From CAYJBH01 sp964370765 (GTDB taxonomy: Bacteria; Bacillota; Clostridia; Oscillospirales; Ruminococcaceae): DNA of 64,000 bases. Of this stretch, positions 52,613-63,100 are shown piece after piece. The stretch's first letter is position 1. Every line of letters begins with the position of its first letter. The stretch lies in assembly GCA_964370765.1 (NCBI GenBank), contig CAYJKW010000002.1:14907-78906 (forward strand), written 5' to 3'. The notes under the pieces were generated by a model. It saw only the letters and a list, made by a program, of their open reading frames with translations. It did no database searches and was not told where the DNA came from. The translations under genes were made by a program, and so were the position numbers.

Positions 52613-54994
52613 ATGGCAAACAACCCTCAACGTCGAACACCACGCCCTACACCCACACGGTCTGTAGGTAGAACTATAGGTAGGGGAATTTTAAATTTCT
52701 TTTTGCTAATATTCAGAATGATAGTAATTTTTGGTTGCTTTGGAGTTATAGCTGGCTCCATTGTGGCTGTTATGATTAGCCTTTATGTTGTAGAGGCAAC
52801 CGCAGAGGATGATAAGATATTAGACCTTGGTAGCTTAAAATTAAGTTATACCACTATTTTATATGCCCAAAATCCCACGACCGGTGAATACGAGGAATAC
52901 GAGCGCCTTGTAGATTATGAGAACCGTATCTGGGTAAACTATGATGATATATCCCCCAACATGGTTAATGCGATAACTGCTGTTGAGGATGACAGCTTTT
53001 GGGAGCATAACGGTGTTGACTATGTTCGTACCGTTGCGGCTTTCCTTAACGAGTATACCCCTTTCAAGGTTTTAGGCGGTGGTACTCAGGGTGCGTCTAC
53101 CCTAACACAGCAGTTGGTAAAAAACATAACCAACGAAAACGAGGTTGATGCCATGCGTAAAATCCGAGAGATTTTCCGTGCGATGGCGCTTGAAAACCGT
53201 TACTCCAAAGAAACCATAATAGAGGCGTACCTTAATGTTTTCCGCCTATCAGATAATATTGCTGGTGTTGAGGCAGCAGCGAATATTTATTTTGGTAAAA
53301 GTGCATCCGACCTATCGGTTACCGAGGCGGCGATGATTGCCGGTATTACACAGTCACCTGTACAGTATGACCCATACGACAACCCTGAAAACTGCATTGA
53401 AAGAAGAAATACTGTTTTATATCATATGAACCGTGTAGGACATTTGACACAGGAAGAGTATGAATTTGCAATCGAACAACCTCTTGGCCTTATCACCGAA
53501 CAGGCACCTGTAACTACCGAGATTGTGGTCGAAAATGAGGATGGCGAGTTAGTTGAAACGACAGAGGGTGTAGAGGGCGAAGAAAACACAAGTAGCATTT
53601 CTGTTGATGAAGACGGTAATATTGTACGTACCAAGGATGTTTACAGCTGGTATACCGATATGGTTATTACCGATGTTATAGATGATTTTGTTGAGCAGAA
53701 AGGCATTAGCCGTGAGGAGGCATCCGACCTTGTTTATAACGGTGGCCTAAGAATATACCTTCCTATCGATTTAACATTGCAGGAAGCCATGGACGACATG
53801 TTCACCAACGAAAGCTATTACAGAGAGTACTTCCCCGAGATGCTCGCAGATAAAGAGGATTTTTATGGCGAGCTTATCTTAGACGAGGCCGGTAACACTA
53901 TTCCTGTAACACCAGAAGTCGCAATGGTATCGGTAAAGATGAACGGTGAGATTGCGGCAGTTATAGGCGGATTTGGCGAAAAACAAGATGACCGTATATT
54001 AAACCGTGCAGTAGACAGTGTAAGGCAGACCGGCTCTACCATGAAACCTATTGGATCCTATGCACCGGCACTTGATTATAACTATATAACCTACTCCACG
54101 CTGTTTATCGATTCCCCACTACCTGCTTCACCGGAAACCGGCGGTGTGGAATGGCCAAGCAACTACGGTGGTCGAACATCCGGACAATGGGTAACTGTTC
54201 AATCGGCACTTGCACGCTCGCTAAATACTACCGCTGTACGTGTGCTTGACCGACTTGGGGTAGAAATCAGCTTCGACTTTTTAACTGAAACCTTACAGAT
54301 TAGTACGCTGTATGAATCAAAGACAACAGATACCGGTGTATATACCGACTTAGGACTTGCGCCACTATCGCTTGGTGCTATGACAGAGGGTGTTTCTCCG
54401 ATGGAGATGGCTGCCGCCTACACCATATTTGGCAACGGTGGTAAATTTACAACACCGCACAGTTATACCAGCATTGAGGACTTTAACGGCGAGTTTGTTA
54501 TGGAGCCAATTATAACAACTACACAGGCAATCAAGCCGGAAACCGCCATGATAATGAATAAGATGATGGAAACCGTTTTAACAACATCTGCAGGTACAGG
54601 TTACGGCATGGCACCGGACAGAATACCGGCAGTAGGCAAAACCGGTACAACATCCGATGATAAAGACCACTGGTTTATCGGTGTTACCCCCTACTACTCA
54701 ACTGCAACCTGGTGGGGCTACGACTCCCCGCAGGAACTATACTGGAGTGGATCCAACTATGATATTCATCCACCTACCAGATCTTGGCAAGAGATTATGA
54801 ATGTTGCACAGGCAGATTTAGAGCTTATAGAATTCCCCACATCCGAAAAGGTTGTAGAGATGGCTTACTGTACCAGTACAGGTCACCTAGCCGTTGATGG
54901 TTGTCCACGTGCAACGGGATATTATAAAAGAGATAATCCACCGCCTGTCTGTACCGGCGCACATATAACGGATCCTGCAGTTCCTGTTGTCTAA
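52613..54994 (+). CDS. Class A penicillin-binding protein (PBP1a type)
   Basis: Bifunctional wall synthase, 793 residues. One membrane anchor (about 28-58). GT51 transglycosylase: catalytic Glu125 in VEDDSFWEHNGVD, QGASTLTQQLVKN (159-171), RKIREI. Transpeptidase: STMK (Ser475), SLN (536-538) and KTGTT (676-680), all intact. An acidic linker rich in Glu and Thr (about 300-340) separates them. The C-terminus ends in a short two-Cys tail (CPRATGYYKRDNPPPVC). It is the only PBP in the window and opens the plus-strand wall/surface block. Confidence 0.95.
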   Translation: MANNPQRRTPRPTPTRSVGRTIGRGILNFFLLIFRMIVIFGCFGVIAGSIVAVMISLYVVEATAEDDKILDLGSLKLSYTTILYAQNPTTGEYEEYERLVDYENRIWVNYDDISPNMVNAITAVEDDSFWEHNGVDYVRTVAAFLNEYTPFKVLGGGTQGASTLTQQLVKNITNENEVDAMRKIREIFRAMALENRYSKETIIEAYLNVFRLSDNIAGVEAAANIYFGKSASDLSVTEAAMIAGITQSPVQYDPYDNPENCIERRNTVLYHMNRVGHLTQEEYEFAIEQPLGLITEQAPVTTEIVVENEDGELVETTEGVEGEENTSSISVDEDGNIVRTKDVYSWYTDMVITDVIDDFVEQKGISREEASDLVYNGGLRIYLPIDLTLQEAMDDMFTNESYYREYFPEMLADKEDFYGELILDEAGNTIPVTPEVAMVSVKMNGEIAAVIGGFGEKQDDRILNRAVDSVRQTGSTMKPIGSYAPALDYNYITYSTLFIDSPLPASPETGGVEWPSNYGGRTSGQWVTVQSALARSLNTTAVRVLDRLGVEISFDFLTETLQISTLYESKTTDTGVYTDLGLAPLSLGAMTEGVSPMEMAAAYTIFGNGGKFTTPHSYTSIEDFNGEFVMEPIITTTQAIKPETAMIMNKMMETVLTTSAGTGYGMAPDRIPAVGKTGTTSDDKDHWFIGVTPYYSTATWWGYDSPQELYWSGSNYDIHPPTRSWQEIMNVAQADLELIEFPTSEKVVEMAYCTSTGHLAVDGCPRATGYYKRDNPPPVCTGAHITDPAVPVV

Positions 54995-55019
54995 AAAATA
55001 TAATACAAAGGAGAGCTTT

Positions 55020-55931
55020 ATGACCTCTTTAGTTGGATTCAGCGGTTTTGTCGGTTCCAACCTTAAAGAACAGGGCGATTTTTCGCAACTATACAATAGT
55101 AAAAACATCGGGGAGGCCTTCGGGACCTCCCCCGATGTGCTGTATTACAGCGGTTTACCGGCAGAAAAGTTTTTAGCCGATAAGTTTCCGGATAAGGATA
55201 AGGAGCGTGTTCTACAAGCAGCAGAGAATATTAAAAAAATAAATCCAAAGCGTGTTGTGCTAATCTCCACTGTAGATGTATATGCCAACACCGATAATCG
55301 TACCGAAGATGACCTATCGCCCTCTACTGCACCCTATGGTGCCAACAGATTATGGCTTGAGCAGTATGTGGCCGATAACTATTCAAAACATCACATTATT
55401 CGCCTGCCCGGTCTGTTTGGCAATAATATAAAAAAGAACTTTATCTATGACTTTATAGTATTTACCCCTGCACTTCTTACCGGCGAGAAGATTGCAGAAT
55501 TTGGTAGTATTAACAGTAAAATATACGATATGTATACAAAACAGGATAATGGTTTTTACAAGCTAAATCCCGATACAGATAAAACAGTGGCTAAGCAACT
55601 TTTTAAGGAATTGAATTTTTCGGCGCTTAATTTCACAGACAGCCGTGCGGTGTTTCAGTTCTACAACCTTGCCAGATTGTACACCGATATCAATACCGCA
55701 ATAGCTAAAGATATTAAGCTACTTAATCTTGCTACCGAACCTATCTCAGTAGCCGAGCTTTACAGCTATTTAACTGGGGAAACTTTTGTAAACGAGCTAC
55801 AAAAAGCTCCTCCATACTATAACTTTAAGTCAAGATGGTATGACCTTTTCGATGGAAAAAACGGTTATCTGTACAATAAGGAATCGATACTTCTTGATAT
55901 TAAAAATTTTGTTGATAGGTATAAAATATGA
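55020..55931 (+). CDS. Extended SDR / NAD-dependent sugar epimerase-dehydratase
   Basis: 303 residues from ATG 55020; an in-frame earlier start at 54987 would run into the PBP gene and lacks a ribosome site, while AAGGAG precedes 55020. Rossmann motif GFSGFVGSN at the very start, RVVLISTVDVY and the catalytic Tyr in PYGANRLWLE. The usual YxxxK reads YxxxR, a departure that may affect activity. The C-terminal part is variable, as in nucleotide-sugar modifiers. It is the first of five genes that overlap by 4-8 bases. Confidence 0.75.
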   Translation: MTSLVGFSGFVGSNLKEQGDFSQLYNSKNIGEAFGTSPDVLYYSGLPAEKFLADKFPDKDKERVLQAAENIKKINPKRVVLISTVDVYANTDNRTEDDLSPSTAPYGANRLWLEQYVADNYSKHHIIRLPGLFGNNIKKNFIYDFIVFTPALLTGEKIAEFGSINSKIYDMYTKQDNGFYKLNPDTDKTVAKQLFKELNFSALNFTDSRAVFQFYNLARLYTDINTAIAKDIKLLNLATEPISVAELYSYLTGETFVNELQKAPPYYNFKSRWYDLFDGKNGYLYNKESILLDIKNFVDRYKI

Positions 55932-56722
55932 ATTTGTGTATCTCTAACATAGCATGGGACAAACAACAGGACGAGCAGCTTTATGCCTTTTTGCAGCATC
56001 AAGGTGTTACCGGACTGGAAATTGCCCCAACCCGACTTTTTGAAAACCCCTATGACTCCCTTACCGAGGTAAAGGATTATAGCAAACGTCTATACTCACA
56101 GTACGGTCTTACCATGGCAAGTATGCAAAGCATCTGGTATGGACGAAACGAAAACATATTTAATGATCAAGAACGGGATGACATCTTTTTATACAGCCAT
56201 AAAGCAATAGATTTTGCAGCGGCGGCAGGAATTAAGAATATCGTATTTGGTTGCCCCAAAAATCGCAAAATCCCCGATAATATGCCTAAAGAACAGGCAG
56301 AGGATATTGCCGCTGAATTTTTATACCGCCTTGGTGAGTATGCACTTAATAATGGTACAGTTTTTGCTGTTGAGGCAAATCCCGACATCTATGGAACAAA
56401 TTTTTTAAACGAAACGCTCGATACATTCCAGTTTGTAGAGGCCGTAAACAGTAAAGGTTTAAAGGTAAATGTAGACATCGGCACAATGATACTAATGGAA
56501 GAGTCGCCATCCATGCTTAAAGAATATAAATATCTTGTAAACCATCTGCATCTTAGTGTTCCTAACCTTGAGTATGTTGAGCCACACCCAATCCACCAAC
56601 AGCTACACGATGTACTAAACGAAATAGAGTATGATAAATATATATCTATCGAGATGCGAAATTTTGGCGATATTAATAAGGTTGCATCGGCAGTTAGCTA
56701 TCTTGTGGAGTTTTTTAGATGA
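55928..56722 (+). CDS. Sugar phosphate isomerase/epimerase (xylose isomerase-like TIM barrel)
   Basis: 264 residues of the AP endonuclease 2/xylose isomerase-like fold. Landmarks: GLEIAPTRLFENPY, MASMQSIWYGR, KNIVFGCPKNRKIP, the metal ligands in VFAVEANPD, VNVDIGTM, LHLSVPN and SIEMRNFG. Members isomerise or epimerise sugars or sugar acids. Position in the operon argues for a modified sugar made for the surface rather than catabolism. Confidence 0.8.
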   Translation: MNLCISNIAWDKQQDEQLYAFLQHQGVTGLEIAPTRLFENPYDSLTEVKDYSKRLYSQYGLTMASMQSIWYGRNENIFNDQERDDIFLYSHKAIDFAAAAGIKNIVFGCPKNRKIPDNMPKEQAEDIAAEFLYRLGEYALNNGTVFAVEANPDIYGTNFLNETLDTFQFVEAVNSKGLKVNVDIGTMILMEESPSMLKEYKYLVNHLHLSVPNLEYVEPHPIHQQLHDVLNEIEYDKYISIEMRNFGDINKVASAVSYLVEFFR

Positions 56723-57531
56723 CCGAAAAAAATGTACGTTCAATAAGAGGGGTTCCGGATTACGACTGCTTCGAGTTTTCTGCTAAGCGGTCTGATTTCT
56801 GTCTGCTTATACCCATTATCAACGAAAAAAGCAATATAACAACTCAGTTAAAGCGGGCCGCTGATAACGGCATACCCGAACTTTTAGATATAATTATATG
56901 CGACGGTGGGTCAAGCGACGGGTCGACCGATCACGCTATGCTTCGCCGATACTCAGTAAATACTCTGCTTATAAAAAAAGGAGAGGGAAAACAGGGCGCA
57001 CAGCTACGTACCGGACTGCATCTTGCAATGCAGCGCAGATATAAAGGTGTATTAACGATAGATGGTAACAACAAGGATTCTATCGAACATTGTGGGCGTA
57101 TAGTTGAACGGCTAAGGCAGGGTTATGATTTTGTCCAAGGCTCACGATATCTACCGGGGGGTGTAGCCGAAAACACACCGTTATTGCGCCATATAGCGGT
57201 AACGGTTATACATGCACCGGTAATTTCACTAACCGCCGGTGAGCGTTTTACCGATACTACTAACAACTTTAGAGGTTATTCTATGCACTACCTCACACAC
57301 CCATCGGTTAAGCCTCTTAGAAAGGTATTTTATGGGTACGAGCTACTTGCATACCTATCCACACGGGCATCCCAACTTAAGTTACATTGCTGTGAGGTTC
57401 CGGTGGAAAGAAGGTACCCCAAAACGGGAAAGGTTCCCACGAAGATAAGCCCTATCAAGGGCAATATAGAACTTATGAGAATATTGTTTTTAAATGCTAT
57501 GGGAAGGTACAAACCGGACGTTAAAAAATGA
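56719..57531 (+). CDS. Glycosyltransferase family 2
   Basis: 270 residues, cytoplasmic GT-A fold: LLIPIINEKSNI, DIIICDGGSSDGST, KKGEGKQGAQLRTGL, and the metal site VLTIDGNNKDS. It lacks membrane segments, which resembles DPM1-type polyprenyl-phosphate sugar transferases. Overlaps neighbours by 4 bases. Donor and acceptor unknown. Confidence 0.85.
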   Translation: MTEKNVRSIRGVPDYDCFEFSAKRSDFCLLIPIINEKSNITTQLKRAADNGIPELLDIIICDGGSSDGSTDHAMLRRYSVNTLLIKKGEGKQGAQLRTGLHLAMQRRYKGVLTIDGNNKDSIEHCGRIVERLRQGYDFVQGSRYLPGGVAENTPLLRHIAVTVIHAPVISLTAGERFTDTTNNFRGYSMHYLTHPSVKPLRKVFYGYELLAYLSTRASQLKLHCCEVPVERRYPKTGKVPTKISPIKGNIELMRILFLNAMGRYKPDVKK

Positions 57532-58658
57532 AGTGTTATGATAAGATAATAATAGGTGCCGGCTTATACGGGCTATATAGTGCTGTATTTGCAGCAAAAA
57601 GAGATGAGAAGGTTTTAGTACTGGAATGTGACGAAAGACCTTTTTCTCGTGCTACCTATATTAATCAAGCACGTGTACATATGGGCTACCACTACCCCCG
57701 TAGTTTGTCTACCGCCGCAAAATCACATGGCTATTTTGAGCAGTTTTGTAACGACTATCCCGATAGTATAAAAAATGATTTCACAAAAGTATACGCTACC
57801 TCTGCAAACTATTCGTTTACAAATGCTGCCTGTTTTAAGAAATTTTGTAATGATTGCAGTATCCCCTGCACCGAAACATCACCTGATAGCTATTTTAAGC
57901 CCGGTCTGTGCGACGGTTGCTTTGTGACTAAAGAATATACCTACGACCATGAAATATTGCTTAGCTACCTACAAAAAGACATGGATAAGATGCAGGGAAA
58001 TATAGATATCCTATATAACACCGAGATAACATCTATAAAAGTCTCTGGCGAGCGGTATGAGATAGCATTAAAGACCGGTGAGTGTTTTGGAAGTGGCTTT
58101 GTATTAAACTCCACCTATGCATCGGTTAACCAGCTAAATTATCTTGCAGGTTTTGACACCTTTCCGATAAAATACGAGTTATGTGAAATCATACTGTGTA
58201 GGGTAAACGGCCTACTTGATAATGTGGGTATAACTGTTATGGATGGCCCCTTTTTTTCTATAATGCCTTTTGGTAAAAGTGGACTGCACTCGCTTACATC
58301 GGTTACCTTTACACCCCATATCACCAGCTACGAGCGGCTTCCTAATTTTTCGTGTATGCAAAAGGCAGGTGATTACTGTAGCCCTCATCGCCTGGGTAAC
58401 TGCAACAGCTGTGAGTATAAACCTAAAACTGCTTATGGATATATGTCGCAGCTGGCAAGGAAATACCTAAAGGATGTTTTTTCCTTTGATTACCATAGTT
58501 CGCTTTTCTCGGTCAAACCGATTTTAAAGTTAAGCGAGATAGATGATAGCCGTCCGACCGTAATAAAAACGTTATCTAAAAAGCCAACATTTGTTAGCGT
58601 CCTTTCAGGAAAGATAAACACTGTATATGATTTAATGGAGGTACTTAGTAGTGAGTGA
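57528..58658 (+). CDS. FAD-dependent oxidoreductase with a C-terminal Cys cluster
   Basis: 376 residues, DAO-like flavoprotein. Rossmann motif IIGAGLYGLYSAVFAAKRDEKVLVLE at 8-33, and QARVHMGYHYPRS (about 47-59), a signature of the oxidoreductases found in polysaccharide clusters. A cluster CSPHRLGNCNSC (about 285-296) could bind a metal or FeS centre. Sugar oxidation is a reasonable role, but unproven. Overlaps GT genes on both sides. Confidence 0.75.
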   Translation: MKCYDKIIIGAGLYGLYSAVFAAKRDEKVLVLECDERPFSRATYINQARVHMGYHYPRSLSTAAKSHGYFEQFCNDYPDSIKNDFTKVYATSANYSFTNAACFKKFCNDCSIPCTETSPDSYFKPGLCDGCFVTKEYTYDHEILLSYLQKDMDKMQGNIDILYNTEITSIKVSGERYEIALKTGECFGSGFVLNSTYASVNQLNYLAGFDTFPIKYELCEIILCRVNGLLDNVGITVMDGPFFSIMPFGKSGLHSLTSVTFTPHITSYERLPNFSCMQKAGDYCSPHRLGNCNSCEYKPKTAYGYMSQLARKYLKDVFSFDYHSSLFSVKPILKLSEIDDSRPTVIKTLSKKPTFVSVLSGKINTVYDLMEVLSSE

Positions 58659-59574
58659 CAGGGAAAAAAACTTTGTTTCCGCTGTTGTATACTGCTACAA
58701 CTGCGAATCTAACGTTGCACAGTTTTTAACAAGAATACAGGAAACATTCAGCCATCATTTTGAGATGTATGAACTAATATGCGTTAACGACTGCTCGACA
58801 GATAACACCGTGCAGGCGATAAAGTCTTCCGGCCTTAATAGTGTTACGGTAATCAACACCAGCTTTCATCAAGGATTAGAATCTGCAATAGTTGCTGCAG
58901 TCGACCTTGCAATAGGTGACTTTGTGTTTCAGTTTGATGATACAAGGTGTGACTATGACACAACACTGATCTACCAACTATACCAAAAGTCCTTAAAAGG
59001 GCATGATATTGTTTTTGCGGTACCAAGTAAGGGTGTTCGTACAAGCTCAAGGTTTTTTTATGGTATATTTAATCGTTTTTCTAACTATGATTATGAGCTT
59101 AAGACCTCGCACATCTCGATAGTAAGCCGCCGTGCTATTAACCGTATGAAGGAGATTGGCATTAAAACGGTGTATCGCAAGGCAGTTTGTGCGGCATCAG
59201 GACTTAAAATAGGTGATGTTGACTATACTCCATCAGATGCATTAAACCACAATCTTTCCAGTGGTAAGGCAAAAAGGGATCTTGCAACAAACAGCCTGAT
59301 TTTGTTTACCGATATTGCGGCTAAAGTAAGCATGATATTGTGTGCAACCATGATAGGTCTTTTAATGTTTTGTGCAGTTTATACAGTCACAATATGGTTT
59401 ATAGGGGACCCCATTGCAGGTTGGACAACTACTATGGCACTGCTTTCTTTTGGGTTCTTTGGCGTATTTTTAATACTTACCTTCGTTGTAAAATATATGT
59501 CGCTAATATTAAATCTTGTGTTTAGCCGCAAGGAATATCTTGTAGAGTCGATAGAGCGGTTTAATAAGGAATAA
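58651..59574 (+). CDS. GtrB-like membrane glycosyltransferase family 2
   Basis: 307 residues. GT2 domain 8-220 with VVYCYNCESNVAQF, ELICVNDCSTDNT and the metal site QFDDTRCDY, then two C-terminal membrane segments (about 224-256 and 263-292). This layout is that of bactoprenol-phosphate glucosyltransferases such as GtrB and YfdH, which feed lipid-linked sugars to the outside. It is the last gene of the operon. Confidence 0.88.
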   Translation: MSDREKNFVSAVVYCYNCESNVAQFLTRIQETFSHHFEMYELICVNDCSTDNTVQAIKSSGLNSVTVINTSFHQGLESAIVAAVDLAIGDFVFQFDDTRCDYDTTLIYQLYQKSLKGHDIVFAVPSKGVRTSSRFFYGIFNRFSNYDYELKTSHISIVSRRAINRMKEIGIKTVYRKAVCAASGLKIGDVDYTPSDALNHNLSSGKAKRDLATNSLILFTDIAAKVSMILCATMIGLLMFCAVYTVTIWFIGDPIAGWTTTMALLSFGFFGVFLILTFVVKYMSLILNLVFSRKEYLVESIERFNKE

Positions 59575-59591
59575 CAAAAATAGGTGATTAA

Positions 59592-59987
59592 ATGTACATT
59601 TTCACAAAAGATCTTGAGACCGGGAATCCAGTCATCGACATGCAACATCGAGAGCTGATCGAGGTAGTAAACAGGCTTTCTGCAGCATGTCTTAAAGCTG
59701 AGGGAGTAGGTGAGATCCCTAAAACTTTATCCTTTTTAATTAACTACACCAATACTCATCTTGCGGACGAGGAAAAGCTACAGCTTAAATCAAACTACAT
59801 TGGCTACGAGCAACACAAGCAAAAACATGATAACTTTAAAGGTACTATTACATTACTATATGCGGACCATAAAAAAAATCCAACCAACATGGCAATAGTC
59901 GGAAAGATTACAAGAACACTTGGTGATTGGCTAATAAATCATATAAAAAAAGAAGATCTTGCTATGGCAAAGCATCTTAAAAGCTAA
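59592..59987 (+). CDS. Bacteriohemerythrin
   Basis: Di-iron O2-binding four-helix protein of 131 residues. Iron ligands are seen: His in DMQHRELIE, His and Glu in NTHLADEEK, His in YEQHKQKHDN, and His and Asp in WLINHIKKED. Start-helix motif GNPVIDMQH. Oxygen sensing or scavenging fits an anaerobe with AhpC/AhpF. It stands 17 bases after the sugar operon. Confidence 0.92.
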   Translation: MYIFTKDLETGNPVIDMQHRELIEVVNRLSAACLKAEGVGEIPKTLSFLINYTNTHLADEEKLQLKSNYIGYEQHKQKHDNFKGTITLLYADHKKNPTNMAIVGKITRTLGDWLINHIKKEDLAMAKHLKS

Positions 59988-59996
59988 CTTAATATA

Positions 59997-60026
59997 GGGT
60001 AGATGTTAATAACTTAACATCTACCC
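59997..60026. terminator. Hairpin 1 after hemerythrin
   Basis: Perfect 13-bp stem (59997-60009 with 60014-60026), 4-base loop; short T and A stretches follow. Likely terminator for the plus-strand operon. Confidence 0.7.
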
Positions 60027-60051
60027 TTAAAAAAAGTTTACTACAAAGCAC

Positions 60052-60083
60052 AACCCCCTTAGATAGTCGTATCTAAGGGGGTT
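60052..60083. terminator. Hairpin 2 between convergent genes
   Basis: Perfect 14-bp stem (60052-60065 with 60070-60083), 4-base loop, strong C5/G5 core. Probable terminator of the large minus-strand surface gene. Confidence 0.65.
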
Positions 60084-60085
60084 AC

Positions 60086-60110
60086 AATAACATTTTGGAG
60101 GAATGTTATT
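60086..60110. repeat. Hairpin 3 between convergent genes
   Basis: 9-bp stem (60086-60094 with 60102-60110), loop TTGGAGG. Confidence 0.55.
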
Positions 60111-60122
60111 TAAATTATGGTC

Positions 60123-60143
60123 ATAATCTGATGATCAGATTAT
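60123..60143. repeat. Hairpin 4: 21-bp near-perfect palindrome
   Basis: 10-base arms ATAATCTGAT and ATCAGATTAT around one base, only 13 bases beyond the stop of the surface protein gene. Confidence 0.6.
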
Positions 60144-60156
60144 ATCAGAAGGAAAA

Positions 60157-63100
60157 TTATGCTTGTGCTACGTTGTTTTTTTCTTCGTCTTTGTTCTTGT
60201 TGCCGGCTGCTGCCATTAGTGCGAACTGGAACAGTACGTATACAACGTGTAGGATTGTCCACATGTCGATGATAGCCATCGGTAATGTAATATCCTGTGT
60301 TAGGAAGAATGTGATTACTGCAAGTAGTGCAGCTAGTAGGCTCATTACCTTAAATTTCTTAGCTTTCTTTTCGCGACGGTTCTCGTATGCGGCATTGTTG
60401 TACTGTTTTTTGTCTTCGTACTTTTTGAATGCCTGAATACCTGCTACTATGATAGCTAGTATAGATAGGATAAGGTTTAGAAGTGCCCAGGATGCTCCGG
60501 AACCTGTTGGTACATTTTCATCTTCGATTTCTTCTGTGCCAGGACCGGTTGGTGTTTCCTCATCTTCAATCTCGACCGGAGGTGTCGGTGTATCATCGCC
60601 GAAGATATCTGCCGGTAGGAATGTTGCCTCGTTAGTAATAACGTAGTTTGAAAGATCTGCACCTGTTGCTGTATATCCTGCTGCTACTACCGGTACATCT
60701 GTTCCGATGTCAGGTGCTATGAATGTTGCTGTACCATTGGTTACTGTTGCGCCTTCGCCAGCTAGGAATCCGCCAAGTACCGGCTCAGTTATCTTTGTTG
60801 TGCTTGTATTACCATCGAAAGGCTTGTCCTCTACGGTACCTACGCTCCAGGCTAGTGGTACTGGATCAATGTCTGCTGGTAGGAATGTAGGTGCGTTGGA
60901 GATTACGTAGTTTCTAAGTACCGGATCTGTAGCTACTGCTGTGTAACCGGTAAATACGATTGTCTTATCCTCAGCAACTGCGGAGTCTGGGAATGCTGCA
61001 GTACCTGGGTTTGTTGCTACACTTTCGCCGCCTACAAAGCCGGTTAGTACAGGTGCTGCTGCAACGGTTGCTGCTACTGTCTGGTCGTAAGTTTTATCAA
61101 GTACTGTACCTACAGTATATGTTAGTGTTATAGGTGATATCTGTGCGACAACAGTAGTTGTTGCAGATCTTAGACCTGTTTTGCTTGCTCTTACTGTGAT
61201 AGGATAGTTTGCAACATCGATAATGCTTGGCATTACTGTTGTGTATGCACCACCGTTAACACTGTATTCGATTGTTGCTCCAGATACGTTTACTGATACG
61301 CTTGTTACTGCGTTATGTGTTACTGCATCATATGGTGCAACATAAGGAGTTGCTGAAACTGTTAGAACTGATGGAAGTTCAATCTGCTGATAGGTTAGGT
61401 ATACTGTGTTTATGCCATCAAGGTTTGCTGCCTCAAGGTCACCCTCTACGGTAGTTACACCTAATGTGCTTGTTGTGCTGATGTTTAGGCCTGCGGTACG
61501 CTCTGCGTTGGTGCTGGATGTTACATTTTCTAGAGGAGCAGCAGCTACGGTATTTGTTGCATCAACTGTTGCATTACCTGTGCCTACCTGTGTTGTAACA
61601 AACTCATAATCTAAGCCGTTATATGTGGTTACTACTGGTACTGAGCTAAATGATAGAGTATCATTCACTCCGTCGTTGAATCCGGTTATTATTTTTGCCT
61701 GCTCTGCTGCAGAAAGATTAGATGTTAGGTCTACTACTACCTGAGTGTTGCCAGAATCAAGTATAGGGTTGTTATTTTGATCAACTAGCTGTGCTACTAC
61801 TTTTATGCTACCTGTTGTAAAGTCTACGCTTGGGTCAACGAAGTCATATCTTGCACCCGAACCGTATGTTAGGTACGCATCGTTGTTTGTTAGATAGTTT
61901 TGCTGTAGTCCCTCTGATAGGGTCTGAATATCGGTAGAAAGTTTAACGTTGTATTTAATTTCGAATCTGTTAGTACCATCTATTACGTCAGTTGCTGCAG
62001 GTACCCATGTGATTGTCTCGCCAAGTGTAAGGCCGCTTGCTCCAATTATGGATGCTCCGGCAAATGTTGCTGATGTTGTGTTTGATAGATCAAATTGTGT
62101 TCCCATTACATCTGTTAAGCCTTGGAACTTTAACTGGTTAAGAATGCTTGAGTATATATCACTTAAGCTTCCTGAGCTTGCAGAATGGTGAACATCACTG
62201 ATGCGATCTAGGAAAGATGCCTCAACGCCAAGACCAATTGCGTGTACCTTAATTGAACTACCAACTATAGCTGCCACACCGTTTGCTGTTTCGTCTTGGA
62301 TGCGAGAGTTAAAGGCTGTACCAACAGTACTGGAACCGTACCAGTGGCCACTTGCATGTCCGTACTGATAACCATCAGCACCTACATATGCTGTTGGAAG
62401 ACCATCTGTAACCATAATCATGTACTGGTCTGCACCTGCATTGTTAAAGGTGTCTGCTGCGATTCCCATTGCAGCTTCAATATTTGTTCCGTTGATTCCG
62501 GGGCCGTTGCTTATAGAATTAATAAATGCTGTTGCTGCTGTAAGGTCTACCATGCCGCCGGTTGTTTGGATGCCGTTTGTAATGTTTGTGGATCCAATTG
62601 TTGTAACCGATACCTTTGCATTCGGTACTGTTGTTTGAAGTCCTGCGATAAAGTCTATTGCCGCTGTCTTAGCAGAGCTGATAAGACCAGTTGTGTACAT
62701 GGAGTCTGAATTGTCAATTATAAGTGCAATCTCAACCGGATTCTGTACCGGTGTGAAGGATAGTGTTACCTCCCATTCGTCTGCAGATATTCTGTCACTT
62801 ACAACCTTACTCATATTAAGGCTAGTTGAAAGGTCAGGAGCTGAACCGATAACCGGTGCAGAGTAGGAAGGAGCTACTGCTGAAGATTTGTAGTTGTTTA
62901 CTACATTAACTATTATATTAATGTCGCCTGTTACATTTGCAGGGATTGATAATGTATTAGAAGAGCCATATATGCTAGCTCCGTTAAGAGTAGAGGTGCT
63001 GTAGTTATATCCTACAAATTCAACTGTTAGACCGGAAGCTGTGCTTAGGATGGAGTTGAATTGTGCTACATCTGTGCCGATAAGCGGAACAGACTGTGAG

